NCBI GenBank assembly: GCA_012295275.1
Contig: CM022672.1
Location: 20,152,894 to 20,216,893 of the forward strand
Direction: 5' to 3'
Source of the DNA: Chrysomallon squamiferum
Taxonomy: Eukaryota > Mollusca > Gastropoda > Neomphalida > Peltospiridae
DNA: 64,000 bases
Shown here: positions 40,949-53,118 of the stretch, piece after piece
How the letters are laid out: every line of letters starts with the position of its first letter
How positions within the stretch are numbered: the stretch's first letter is position 1
Made by a program: the position numbers and the translations under genes
The notes under the pieces: model-generated
Database searches by the model: none
Told to the model about the DNA's origin: nothing
Seen by the model: the letters and a program-made list of their open reading frames with translations, nothing else

Positions 40949-42232
40949 TAAAAATAAAAACAAGCCAAAAAAACATACTATTTCAAATCTGAAGCATGAT
41001 CATCTCATCTCTAGTTTGTACATGGAGGATAAATTCAAACATTAAATTAAAATTCTGATATGTCATACATAAACATATATTTGTGTAGAAAAATGAAATA
41101 TAGTACCTTGATCAATCACAAATACCTAAATATTTAGTTTCTCTAAAAAATAAAAATTAGCAAATAAATAAAACTGGTGTTTTTTTGTTTTTTTTATCTC
41201 CATAGACAATTTTTTATTTATTATTATTACTTTTTTTTTTTTTTTAAATTAAAGGGTGCAAAATGAAAGACAGAGAACAAAGATTAACAAATTCATTTTA
41301 TAAAGCAGAATAATGACAGGACAATTTGATCAATATTGAAATAATCAAGACAAATTATATAACTATACTGAATAAGTTTATCCTATGACAAATGTAAAGT
41401 AAACCTCTAAGTTTGACAGTGTGTGTTAGTTAATTTATTTTCTTATATAATATTAGGGTTTTTTTTCTTTTTCTTTTTTCTACATTTTACATATTAATTT
41501 TTTAGCACATTTGTATGAAGAAGTGATATCAGAACCAGACTTTTTATTTTTTTTTTTTTTTTTTTTTTAAGTCCAATTGCGATGACTCAAAAGCATATTA
41601 TGTGTACATAAAAAAAAAATGATACAAAAATAGTTTAGTATAAATTTGGGGCATTTATTATTATTCTTTTAATATAAAATAACAGTTCACTGAATAACTA
41701 AATTAAAATACTTTGCTGGCTTTTAAATTGTCACATCAGAGCTCACAATTACAACCCATATTACAAAATATTTTATTTTCAAGTATCATGGTTGACATTT
41801 TTAACTTAGGTTAAAAACCAAATGTATAATATATTAAAAATATCATTAACTGAATCTTATTATGGATAAACTTTTATATTTTAAGTACATAAGTATTTAA
41901 TTTAAAAAACTAAAATTGAAAGTTGAAAAAACATTAACAGAACAAGATAGAAAGTAATAACTATATTCTGAAACACAATTTAATTTATGACTTGTTTTAA
42001 ATAATAATTTGTTATTTAAAAAAATACAGAAAATATTTTCTGCTGACCACCTTATCATTGGGTAAACAGTCCTACAATCAGCTGTGATGTATATTATACA
42101 CACACACACACACAACAGCTATTCCAAAAACGAACTAATTACACTAATAATAAGACAACATTTAATACATTCAGATAAAACATTCAAACTAAATATTTAA
42201 CTAAAAGAGCCACAATTTTACACAAATCTTAC

Positions 42233-42349
42233 CTGCAACTGTTGTCAGGCCGGTCACATGGAAGCCATTGGAATTGATTCCTCTCTCCGCTAATCAATCC
42301 CAGGTTGCTCTATTTCCTCACTGTCCTACTTGAAATCCGGGTTACTGAC
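42233..42349 (-). other. IVNS1ABP: Probable 5' UTR exon of IVNS1ABP
   Basis: On the minus strand a CTCTCTTTGTTGCAG acceptor and a GCAG-GTAAGA donor bound 117 bases that are less AT-rich and contain several CpGs. Stops occur in every frame, so it is untranslated. It has a short upstream frame (ATG GCT TCC ATG TGA). A real acceptor implies another exon further upstream. Assignment to IVNS1ABP rests on strand and position. Confidence 0.45.
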
Positions 42350-45300
42350 CTGCAACAAAGAGAGCTTGCCAGATTTGTAAAAGCTGTAGCCAGTGACCTC
42401 TCTACCAGTATATTTGTGCATGCACACACACACACGAAATGCAGTCAACCTGTAAAACTCACCAAGAAAGTAATCTTGGTGAATGTTGTCATAGACCTTA
42501 ACAGCAAAAATAAAAAAAAAATAAAAAAAATGATAATATCTATGTAATATTTTTCAGCATCATTTCAAAACTATATGATGTTCTTTACAAAGGAGATAAA
42601 AAAAAATGATTAAATAATTAAATCTATGTAAATGATGATAAAATCATTCAAAATATTTTATGATACTGCTTTACTTATTACAGGTTTAGTGAACAATATC
42701 ACAGATGTCTAGAGGTTATATACAAGGATACAGGATGTACTATAAGGCACTTGTAATTAAATTAAATATATGGTGAAGAAGAATGTTAACAGACAGAAAA
42801 TCTGTTATCCTAATAACAGAAAGTGTATCACCCGAACAGATCATCAGATGGGCTACATATTTAAGAAAGAGGGGAATAGAAAAAAAGTAAATAGGTCATT
42901 AGGACCATGAGGAGATATGAAAATTGCCTGTAGGCAGTTATTCCAGTTTTGGTACAAGCAAATGTGATTTAACACTATTAAAGAGTGAATCATACACTAA
43001 TAATTGACCAACAATAACCTAAATTTAATGAATAAAACAAAAACAAGAACAAAACCATGAAATACAATTTAGTAAATAATGTGATTTACATAAATGTAGG
43101 GTAATGGCTAGTAATATTTAAATCGTATAAAAAGTAATAATGGCTAACAATCAAATATAAAACTTCAACTTTTCACTTATCACTTTTGTAGAATAAAAGC
43201 AGGAAATATTTACTTGAAGAGTAGATTTGTTTGTTTAGTTTGCTTTCACTGTTAGGAGAATTTTTTTTAAATTAGATAGGCCTATAAGTCCACTGAATTT
43301 TCTTTTCTTTAAGCAATAGCTGGCATCATAAGACACTGATAAATTAAAGAAACCATTTGTTTATCTCTGATTAGTTTGTTGGAGTTATATCATGCTATGG
43401 GGTTACTATTGATCCATTATTCATAATTGAGACACACTAAGACAAAACTGAGGTTTAATTAAAGTTGCAAAGGTAAGTTATTTAATGGAGAATACTTTCA
43501 GAGAGTGAACTGAACACACACACATATTTTTTAAAATAATAAATCTACAATCCATAATTTATTTTGAGCATATTACAATTTCTGACAAAGAAGGTCGTTT
43601 TATGTAATGTATAATGTATGTCATAATTACTTTGATATCAATGAGCCCATCATACTTTGGACTGTAGAATAATCAGAGAGATGAACATACAATTTCTAGG
43701 ACATGCAACAGATGTAATCTGAACAAAAAAATGAACCCCACCTGAAACACTACTGTAAACAGAAAAACATAATATAAATTATCATGACATAAAAGATACA
43801 GACATATTAAAATTATTTGTAAATAACTGAATGCTGAAAGTAGCAAAGAATGTAAAGGAAAGGGCTATTTAAACATATATAGATTAATAAATCAGAGAAT
43901 ATGAATTAGATTCAAATGACTACTTCTTACAATAAACTAAAACCATTTATCAATATGCTTGTATTTACAGATTAATTTAGTCATTTATAGATATAACAAT
44001 TACTAACAAAATCGTGCTTAATATTACAACTAATAATCCTGAATATCATCATCATTTAAAGGTGAGTTAAGTTACATGTATGAAAGTAGAAAGTGCTAAA
44101 TCTTTAAGTTTTTAACATTCTGTTTTTAATTAAAAATCTGTTTATATAATTTTATTAATATATTGGTATTAACATAACTTTTGACTTATTGTAATAAGTT
44201 CTTAATATTTAATTTTTTTCATGACTAAAGATTTGATTTGATAAGACTTGTATAGCACAGTTTATCCTGAATTAAGTTACATCTAATACAAATTGTACTA
44301 AATTACATAAAGCAGGAAGCTTACTATTACTTACAAAAATACCTAACCATAAAAATTCCTGATTGTTAGTATATTACTGTACATGAATCAGTTGTAAGAT
44401 TATGATAAACACTGTTTTTGAAAACTAACAAACATTCATAGTTTTAAACAATAATGGATATTTCAGAAATGACCAATATCCTTTCAAATACAAATATATA
44501 TAAATCATTAACAGTTAATTATTTTAAAATTTTTATCTATATGACACTTAATTTACATTTTTGTGACATTATTTTTATTCATTTTTACAAGCCATACTGT
44601 TCCTTTTCTATGGTGAAGACAGGATTTCTATATCTTGCATCCTTAACAAAGGTTGCAGATGTGCACCTAGTCAGTCTTAGATAAATCAGAAATGAGCAAA
44701 ACCAGTGTATATACATACATCTTCAGCTTAGCAAAAACTGGGACATAAACACAACAGAACATTCACCAAAAAAATTAAATAATTAAATGATACCCTAGTA
44801 CATTCAAATAATTTACATGTAATAACAAAAAATCTACAAATGAAGTATGGTAAAACAGTTGTATCTTGTAAGAATTGCAGTAGTTAATCATTAATGACAA
44901 CATAAATATGGCTACAAGAAGCATCAAATGAATCAATTGGTAAAACAAATATATTTTTTTTTTTTTTTTGTATGTGACCAAATGAAAAATAATTAATACT
45001 GCGGTCAAAAAATATCTTTTCACCATCTTTTCACTTAAATCAAATAAATGAATCATAAGATACCAGTACCTTTATAAAATAAAATAACTTTTAGATACAT
45101 TAATGTAATCACACTCTGACAGTTCAAATAAGCAAAATGTTTTATATGAAATACATTCACTGGAATAGCAGTGAAAGTACTGATAAGTGCATGATTTTCT
45201 TTGCTATAGTGTCTGCATAATAATACTGCATCATCTGGTGAACATCTGGTCAAGAACATTATGTGAGATTATGCCAGCAATGTTGTTACTTGTAGGTAGA

Positions 45301-47090
45301 TATGATTCAAGTAATCAAATATATCTGTGTGCTTCCAAATATCTAAAGATAACCTTGGAGAGAACATCCCATTCAGAAATGAACGTGCCTATGTGAACAG
45401 AGACTTTTTATGATAGTACATAATTGTGAAAATGTGTTTCTCTGCTACTCCAAAATTGTTAGTATCACTGTTACTTGCATTTGTATCAGTTGCAATTATC
45501 TTTTGTTTTCATTAAGTATGGAAAAGCTTTATCATATATAACAAATGTACAAAAATAATATTCTTCACATAAAATTCAATTTTTATTTTATATTTTCTTA
45601 ACATTTAAACATTAATTTACATTTTCATAAATAGATATAATCTTATAAATATTTTAAAAAAAAAGAAAAGAAAAAAATAATAATTTAAAAGCTATCACTG
45701 TAGGTTTTCTCCCCATCCCCATATACACATATTACTTGAAATATACATTTTATTAAGGCTTTTTTTCTTTTCTTTTTTTGAGAAATATTATTTTATTGAA
45801 ATACATTATTATCTATGATCTTACACCATCTAAAAAATAAAATAAAATAGTAACTTGGAAGTTCAAAAAGTGTTATTAGGCCATTAATTCATTGTACCAC
45901 AGGTATACTTTAAGCAACAATGGCCATATTACTTAACAAAACAGCTGAAGTGTCTTTAGAAATGTATTTTTCAGTAATTAACAATTCACACACACAAAAA
46001 GAAAAAAAAAAAAAAAAAAAAAAATCATTTATGTAACTAAATATAATTATTATATAAACATATATTGTTTATTGCATATAAATTCATGTAACTGACTGCA
46101 TTAACATAAGATGCAAATAAAATGTATTTTCCCAAAGCTTCATGTATTCAAAATAATCTTTCTTTTGTACCTAATCAAATATATTTTAGTAAATATATTC
46201 ATTTTGTTTTTTCTGCATTTATAAATAATTGTCTGTGTCACTTTAAAGTACACTTTAAATTTTTATATATTTTATACAAAAAAAAAAAAACTTGATTTAA
46301 ATTAATAATAATAATAATGATACCAATTTTAATTTTTAAATATTTGTTTACAGTACCATAACCATTCTCATGCCTCAACAACCCTACACCTAAACAATAA
46401 TACTGAATTAGAGATTTTCAGCTGATAAGTGGAAACACATACTCAAACAATATTGTTATTTATCTTTAATGATCCAAAGATACTGTGGATATATTGGACC
46501 AAAATTATCCCTCTGGTTAACTCACAGAAACCTAAATCTGACAAAAATACTGATGCTGCCTTGCACACAACATTTTTTTTTGTAAAGTCAGAACATGCAT
46601 ATAAATCATTATTTTGTTAACAACAGAAGCAAACAAAAGCAAACAAAAGCCACACGCAACACCTACATTTATCACCATATTATCTGTATATCAGTTTTGA
46701 GTAGAATACTTCTGTAAACATTTACATAAATGTTTATGGAAATACACTGGCATATAGCCAATGGTTTTAATATGATTTTGTAAAATACAATGGGTCTACC
46801 TGTTTGTACACAAATATCCAATTTAAGGGTGACTTAGATCCTTCAAAAGGTACATAAATAGTAGTCAGCTAAAATAATTTGCTTTATATTATTATAGGAC
46901 TAGGAGATCAGATAAAACTCACTTAAACCAAATATATATTATGAGATAAAAAACAAAAAAACATTTACAGTAAGTTTATGCAAGAATAAATATGATCTTT
47001 AAATTCAAGGTGATTTAAAGAAAAAAAAAAAAAAAAAATAGATAGTTAAAAAACATACAATTTACATAAATTATGACTAATGAAATTTCA

Positions 47091-47122
<32 letters not shown>

Positions 47123-47499
47123 ATCCATTTTATATTTTGGATATTTTTTTAGTGCTCTTTATACTGGATTTGTTCTCTTTTTTGAAGTCTGACCAGTTTA
47201 ACAATATCTTTTGTAACATGAATATAAATTACAATACTGAATCATTCAGTGAATGTAACTTATAATTATTATCAATGTGGCTTTACTAACACAAAATGAT
47301 AAATATTCCTTCATACACGTACATACAAAAAAAATGTCTGATTATATCGTTAAACAATAAATAAATATATAATTTACTGCTGCCTGTATGATGTATCTAT
47401 GTTATAATTTTGTTTATCAAAGTGTCACGAGTTGTCTGTCCATTATGGATTCAGTGGTTACCCCATCGTGACCATATTTCATGGGTTAATATTTAAAAA
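42350..47499. other. Probable IVNS1ABP 5' intron or intergenic DNA
   Basis: Featureless AT-rich sequence with poly-A/T runs (44955-44970, 46002-46023, 47023-47039, 47090-47115). CpG is nearly absent and no coding segment is seen on either strand. Confidence 0.55.
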
Positions 47500-48250
47500 A
47501 AAAAAAAAAAAAAAAAATCAATTATTACCAAACGGCTAAATACAGCCTATTGTTTTTCGTTTAAATTATTAAGCAAAATTACCGTTAATTTGTTTCACGA
47601 CTAATAGTTTATGGTATGCTTCGAACATTCGGTAAATACTATTTGTCTGACGCACACTTTCTTCTTTTATATAGTTTTCACTTGTTAATTGGGAGCATCG
47701 TTATCCAACTGACCGAAACAACCGTATTTTCGAGAAACCCATACCTTATGCGGCTCTTTCTTTTTTATTTTATTTTATTTCATTAATAGTTTTCGGTTTC
47801 CATCGTGTTATTCGAGCTGATTACCTTTTTACGATTAGATAAAATGCAAAAACACCAAAACACCACAAAATAAAACAACCAGTAATAAATGAATGAAAAA
47901 TGTAGGAAGAACTATTTTATTTTGCGACCATACATATTTAACGGATATAAAGCGTTAATGATTATTCATATAACGAGAGATGGAATGGGCTGTCGCACAA
48001 ACACACAAAGAAATACAATTTTAGTTACTGCCTTAAAATACCAGCTTAGTACGTTGAATGCGAGGCTCTGCCGAATCGCTGTTTAGTCATTTGTAATCGT
48101 TTTCATAAAACCTTCTCAGTTTATCCTTTATGTTAATATGCACGAACAGTCTTACAATCGTCTTGTTGCTGTGTGAGGCTATCGCGCGTATTAGCTTGTA
48201 TGCTTATGTGATTATTTGTTGGTTAGTGTAATTGTAGTTACAAGGATGCC
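47500..48250. promoter_or_regulatory. CpG-enriched putative bidirectional promoter region
   Basis: About 30 CpG dinucleotides occur here, against two or three in most 700-base stretches nearby. It lies upstream of the plus-strand LRAT-domain gene (ATG 48798) and upstream of the minus-strand IVNS1ABP 5' UTR exon. A possible minus-strand first-exon donor (CGATT then GTAAGA) has its last exon base at 48156. No TATA box can be singled out in such AT-rich DNA. Confidence 0.35.
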
Positions 48251-48797
48251 CAAAAGAAACATAAAGATACAATGAATGCAGCTACATTAACAAATACATC
48301 ATCATCCCTATGATTACATAAAAGAACAACAACAACAGTAATAAATAAATAAATAAATAAATATAGCGTATAGGAATGTATGCATCTATTAGTATAAACA
48401 ATCGAAATAATGCTTAAAGTATAGAGCTACATTTTTTATGCTAAAACGGTAAGCACCAGGTGACATTATATAAAACATTTTATCACAAATATGTCGGTAT
48501 GTGGGTTAATATATGTATGTATGTATTATGTGTGAGTAAATATTAATTATTCTCTGTTTTAAATATCGTAATGTACATATACACATGAACACGTACTGAT
48601 TAACAAATCTGGGTATTACCATGTAGCTTGCGTTTTCGTGACGTAGATTTACATCAGGTATTTCCAGACCCATGAAAAAAAAAAAAAAACACGAAGAAAC
48701 CAAAAAACTACAGATGTGAAAATATCTTAATCGTGTATTTGGCTTCGAGCCAGTGTGTTAAACTCTTGTTTGTAAGAAAGCCGACTGAAGACGAAAA

Positions 48798-50316
48798 ATG
48801 ACATTACTTATTACGAGGTACAACGTATCTCATCTTGAACCAGGCGATTTAATTGAGTTTAAAAGAGGTGTATATTCCCACTGGGCAGTTTATAAAGGTA
48901 ACTATGTCATATACATCTGTGTAATAATTTTATTTACTTCTATTATTATTATTGTGTGCGTAAAGTGATCGACTTTTCTCACTTTTCCCGATGGGCCATA
49001 CGGTGTTGGGTAAATCATTTGTTTGCTGTGGTAGTTGTAAGGTTAATTGTAATTAGGTAAAAGTAAATATTTGACGACAACGTGAATCTGATTTTGTTAT
49101 AACTTCGATAGCAAGTTTTAGTTATTCTCCCAGGTGATGAAGAAGTGGTTCACCTAGCCGGAGAAGACGGAGACGGTATCAACAGCAACGTACAACATTT
49201 GTTCTCGATTGGAGGCAAACTATATAACAAAGCCTGTGTCAGGATAGACAACATTTGGAAAGCTGCTGCAGGGAATAAAACCTACAAGAACAATGCTAAT
49301 GACCACAAATTAACGTGAGTAGATCAAAATAAGGGTTTTCTAATAAATATAATTTTTTTTTTTTTTTTTTTTTTTGATTCTTAAATTTTATTGTTGTTGT
49401 TATTGTATTTAAAAATAAGGAATATGTATTTGGTATAAATAAATGGGATATTTAAAATTTAGATCAGCCTTGAGATGTACGATGAAAGACCCTTCTCGAT
49501 TTTTGAAATATCAGTTTATATTATTTTCTTAATAGGTTTTAGAGAAGGGAAGTTTCAGAAAGAAGGATTTTCATCGTTTTGTGTATTATCTTTTATTAAC
49601 CAAAGTATAACTAATTTATTTCATTTTATCTATTTTTTAAATATTTATCTTCATCATCTGAGTTACTGAATTTGCATTTCAGACCGCTACGAAAACAGGA
49701 TATTGTCGAGAGAGCGGTATCTAAACTTGGAGAAGTTACATACAATATTATTTATAAAAACTGTGAACATTTCGCTAACTGGTGTCGTTATGATACTGAA
49801 AAAAGTGGACAGGTAGATAAACGTAATCTATACATATCCAATCAACGTGACGTGATAATAATGCATTATACAATCGATAAAACATATATTTAAATAACTT
49901 TGATTAATGATATGAGTAAAGGGAACCAAAATAAAATAAGAATCTGCACAGAGGACAGATTAAACAATTAAAAAGGTATGTATATTAAATTGTATTGATA
50001 CAGGCCAGTTGTACATTACACCCTGTCATAATAACAGTTTACCATACTCGTCCATAAAGGCAATGTCATTCAAAAACATTGGTACCCCGCCTGATTGAAC
50101 GATTTGGTTCTCCTGTTAGCTTTTTCCTTCTCCCTTTAATTACCAAGTGTCAGGTCTTTTAAAACAACTCCATGTCTTTAAAAACAACTCCATGTCTTTT
50201 AAAACATGCGGACGTCGTAGAAAGATAAATTTGTTACGCAATCTGAATTCCGTGAAAGTTTATTTCTTTATCTTATTTTATTTTATTTACTTAATTACTT
50301 ATTCATTCATTAATTC

Positions 50317-50347
<31 letters not shown>

Positions 50348-50526
50348 GTTTATTTGTTTATTTCATTAACAGTATTTTATTTTAGCGGTATTTATTATGT
50401 TTTCAGGTGGAAAGTTTTGCTACTGGTGCCCTTGTGGGTTTAGCAGCGTTAGCTGCTGTTGGTTTTGCCTCCTACATGTTTAGTGGTTCTGATAAAGAAA
50501 AGAAAAGCAGAACACAGTCGAATTAA
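48798..50526 (+). CDS. LRAT-domain phospholipase/acyltransferase, PLAAT (HRASLS)-like
   Basis: Members of this NlpC/P60-like family remove or transfer acyl chains on phospholipids at membranes. Exons 48798-48897, 49134-49314, 49683-49812 and 50407-50526 (TAA) have phases 1, 2 and 0 and encode 176 residues, a normal length (160-180). The catalytic set is visible: His in YSHWAVYKG (about residue 28), His in EEVVHLAG, and Cys in the hallmark NCEHF (about residue 120), followed by ANWCRY. A C-terminal membrane anchor (LVGLAALAAVGFASYMF) is followed by a Lys/Ser-rich tail, as in PLAATs. The start is the first ATG before the GDLIEF strand; few residues precede it. AATAAA at 50604 and 50690 are candidate poly-A signals. 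Head to head with IVNS1ABP and convergent with its paralogue at 52245. The exact PLAAT orthologue cannot be named. Confidence 0.88.
49351..49375. repeat. Poly-T run in intron 2 of the LRAT-domain gene
   Basis: A T run of more than 20 bases just after the exon 2 donor. Confidence 0.9.
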
Positions 50527-50930
50527 TATTTCCAGCTTCCAGTTTCAGAAGAAAAACGAAGAAGAAAGACTAAATTAAACATTTTTATCATCTTTAGAAG
50601 CAAAATAAATGTTATACGATTTGGTTTTTCATGAAAAATATTTTATAACTTTATAATATTTTATAAACTGTGACATTTAAATGGTACTAAATAAATGTTA
50701 TTTTTTGGTATTTTGGTTTGTTTTATATATATATACATATACACATAATATTGTAAACAAGTAGTATTATTAATCATTGGAAAACAAAAAATTTAAAGTT
50801 TTAAAAGTATATAAAGATTTAACAATAGAATAAAAAGAACCTACACTTTTTTTTTTTTTTTTTTTTTTTAAATCAGTATAGGTTCAGTTTAAAAAGTGTT
50901 TTTATCTTTTCCAGCAATATTTATATTATT
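50500..50930 (+). repeat. 3' flank repeat, arm 1 of an inverted pair
   Basis: The end of the plus-strand LRAT gene, its 3' UTR and downstream sequence recur inverted at 51860-52255. Shared landmarks are the AAGAAGAAAGACTAAATTAA block, the TTTTTCATGAAAAAT block, a TAAATAAATGTTATTT polyadenylation block and an AATCAGTATAGGTTCAGTTT block. Similarity is partial, with indels. Confidence 0.75.
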
Positions 50931-50936
50931 ATTGCT

Positions 50937-50994
50937 ATGGCTATTATTTTTGTTGTTGTTATTATTATTATTATTATTATACTGACTGTTTATT

Positions 50995-51035
<41 letters not shown>

Positions 51036-51175
51036 TTTAGTAGTAGTAATGGCAGAAGTAATGGCAGTAGTAGCAGCAGCTGTAGTAGTAGCATCAGTAT
51101 AGTAGTAGTAGTAACAGCAGCATCAGTAGCAGTAGTAGTAATTTTATTTACTTATTTATTTATTTATTTATCATA
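50937..51175. repeat. Compound (ATT)n/(AGT/AGC)n/(ATTT)n array
   Basis: ATT triplets, then AGTAGT/AGCAGC triplets with substitutions, then ATTT tetranucleotides. The same order of motifs occurs in the related flank at 56077-56393. Open frames across it are low-complexity artefacts. Confidence 0.85.
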
Positions 51176-51270
51176 TTTCTGATGTCATTGTTGTGGCCAG
51201 TGGTGTTTTGTTTAGACGGTTAACTGAACTTTCTCGAAAGAATTGTTTTCCAAGAATTGGGTTTTTCCAG

Positions 51271-51704
51271 TTTTTCTTTACATAGTACACAATACAAACA
51301 TGACATGAATGCTGTCACGTTCAATAACAATTCATTGAAAACAAATTACACAGGCATCTGATTGAAACTTTATTATTATTATTATTATTTCTTTGTTAAA
51401 AATATGATAATTTGTTTATTACTATTATTATTATTATTAATAGAAATAATAGCAGTAACTTGTATAGCCAGAAACTTGTATAGCATATAAATGTTAAAAG
51501 AGAATGGCATAATAAAATAAATTAATAATGAACAAAGAAGCTGTTTTTATTTTAAAATGTTTAAACATTTTTCTCTGTAAGCATTATCACAGATACCAAA
51601 TGCATTTGTGTACAAAATACATAATTTATTATCTGACTGAAATATCTCAAAAATAGAAATTTCTAACGTCTTCAGTGAGTGATTAAATTTTTTTATATTA
51701 GCTA
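51271..51704 (+). repeat. Segmental direct repeat, copy 1 (copy 2 at 63601-64000)
   Basis: About 310 bases from 51271 are identical to 63601 onward, including an (ATT)n tract of the same length. Two substitutions and a deletion of about 32 bases in copy 2 follow, then near-identity continues to the end of the window. Confidence 0.92.
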
Positions 51705-51797
51705 ACAGTCAACTATGTCTTGAACAGCAGAGGTTTGATTACTTTACCGACATAGGAGTTTTGATGGACTGAAAAGACAGCCCTGTTACAAATATGT

Positions 51798-51800
51798 AAC

Positions 51801-51837
<37 letters not shown>
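51798..51837. repeat. (AAT)n microsatellite
   Basis: About thirteen perfect AAT units between the two convergent LRAT-domain genes. Confidence 0.95.
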
Positions 51838-51859
51838 TGCATATTGTTGGAAAAGATTA

Positions 51860-52255
51860 AAAAAAAACAACAACTTTTAAACTGAATCTATACTGATTAA
51901 AATAAAAAGTTAGTTACATTATTTATTGTCAATACGCCATATATGTTGTTTTTTTCGATGACTAATAATTCTACTGTACTAATTATAACTAGCGACTATT
52001 GTTTACACTATTATATAGATATAAAACAAACCAAAATATCACAAATAACATTTATTTAGTACCATTTATATATAACAGTTTATTCCCAATTTTTATATAT
52101 TTTTCATGAAAAATCAAAGACTAAATTAAAGCTAAAATCTAATCCTGTAAAATTTGTTATGCTTCTAAAGGTGATAAAAATGTTCAGTTTAGTCTTTCTT
52201 CTTCGTTTTTCTTCTGGAACTGGAAGTCGGAAATATTAATACATCTATTTTTTGC
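51860..52255 (-). repeat. 3' flank repeat, arm 2 of the inverted pair
   Basis: Inverted copy of 50500-50930, forming the 3' UTR and flank of the minus-strand LRAT gene. TTTATT at 52051-52056 (AATAAA on the minus strand) corresponds to the poly-A signal at 50690. It also resembles the plus-oriented copy at 55880-56160, more closely in places. Confidence 0.75.
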
Positions 52256-53086
52256 TTTCCTTTTCTTTATTAGAACCACTAAACCATGCAGTACCAATCT
52301 TAACAGCGAACGCAACTAAATCCAGAGCGGCAACATTAACAACATTTAGCAACTGAAAGGATAATGAAAACCGTTCAACTAAAATGCTATAAATAGAATA
52401 GAATAAAATAAAATGCATGAAATGAAATAAAATAATACAAACAAAACAAAATAAAATAAAATAAACAAGTAAATAAAACAAAACAGTATAATATATATGA
52501 AATAAAGTAAAAAAAGAGAATTAAAAAATATCATAAAATAAATAAGAAATAATAATATAATGAAATTAAATTACATACTCGATAAGCTGCACTGATAGGT
52601 GAAGGCGACGATATAATTGTCTTCGATACTTTTCTATGTAATTAATTAACTAATTTATTTATTTATTCTTGTATTTACTAAAACCCGAAATGAAATAATT
52701 TTTCAATGATAATGACTTAAAGATGATACTGTTTTGTTCTAGTCCGTTTTACAAAGACGGACGAAATATTTTAATATTGAAATAGCACAGATAAATCGTA
52801 ATATTCCTCCCCTCCCATATTTATATATTTAAGACATGTATTTTTAATCTTAGCAAAGATCCAGATCATTACCTTTAAAGCATTATGCATACGCTTAAAA
52901 TAAATAAATAATAAAATAAACATTTACAAAATATACCTTTTAATAAAATGCCTCTAGTACTGTACTGAATTAAATCATCCTCTCAATAATGTCAAAATGT
53001 TTAATGTAGTATTAAGCATAATTATAATTTAGTTTTCTTTGAATAATTATTTAATTATTATTCTATTTGTTTTACTTTAAAATGAA

Positions 53087-53118
<32 letters not shown>

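Larger units (their letters stand above)
35965..42232 (-). other. Second IVNS1ABP 5' intron, no gene seen
   Basis: 6.3 kb of AT-rich DNA between two probable 5' UTR exons. It holds poly-A runs (36808-36826, 40479-40499), a long (AAT)n tract and a 100-bp direct duplication (36870-36967 and 37884-37980). Open frames are short and not protein-like. Confidence 0.55.
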
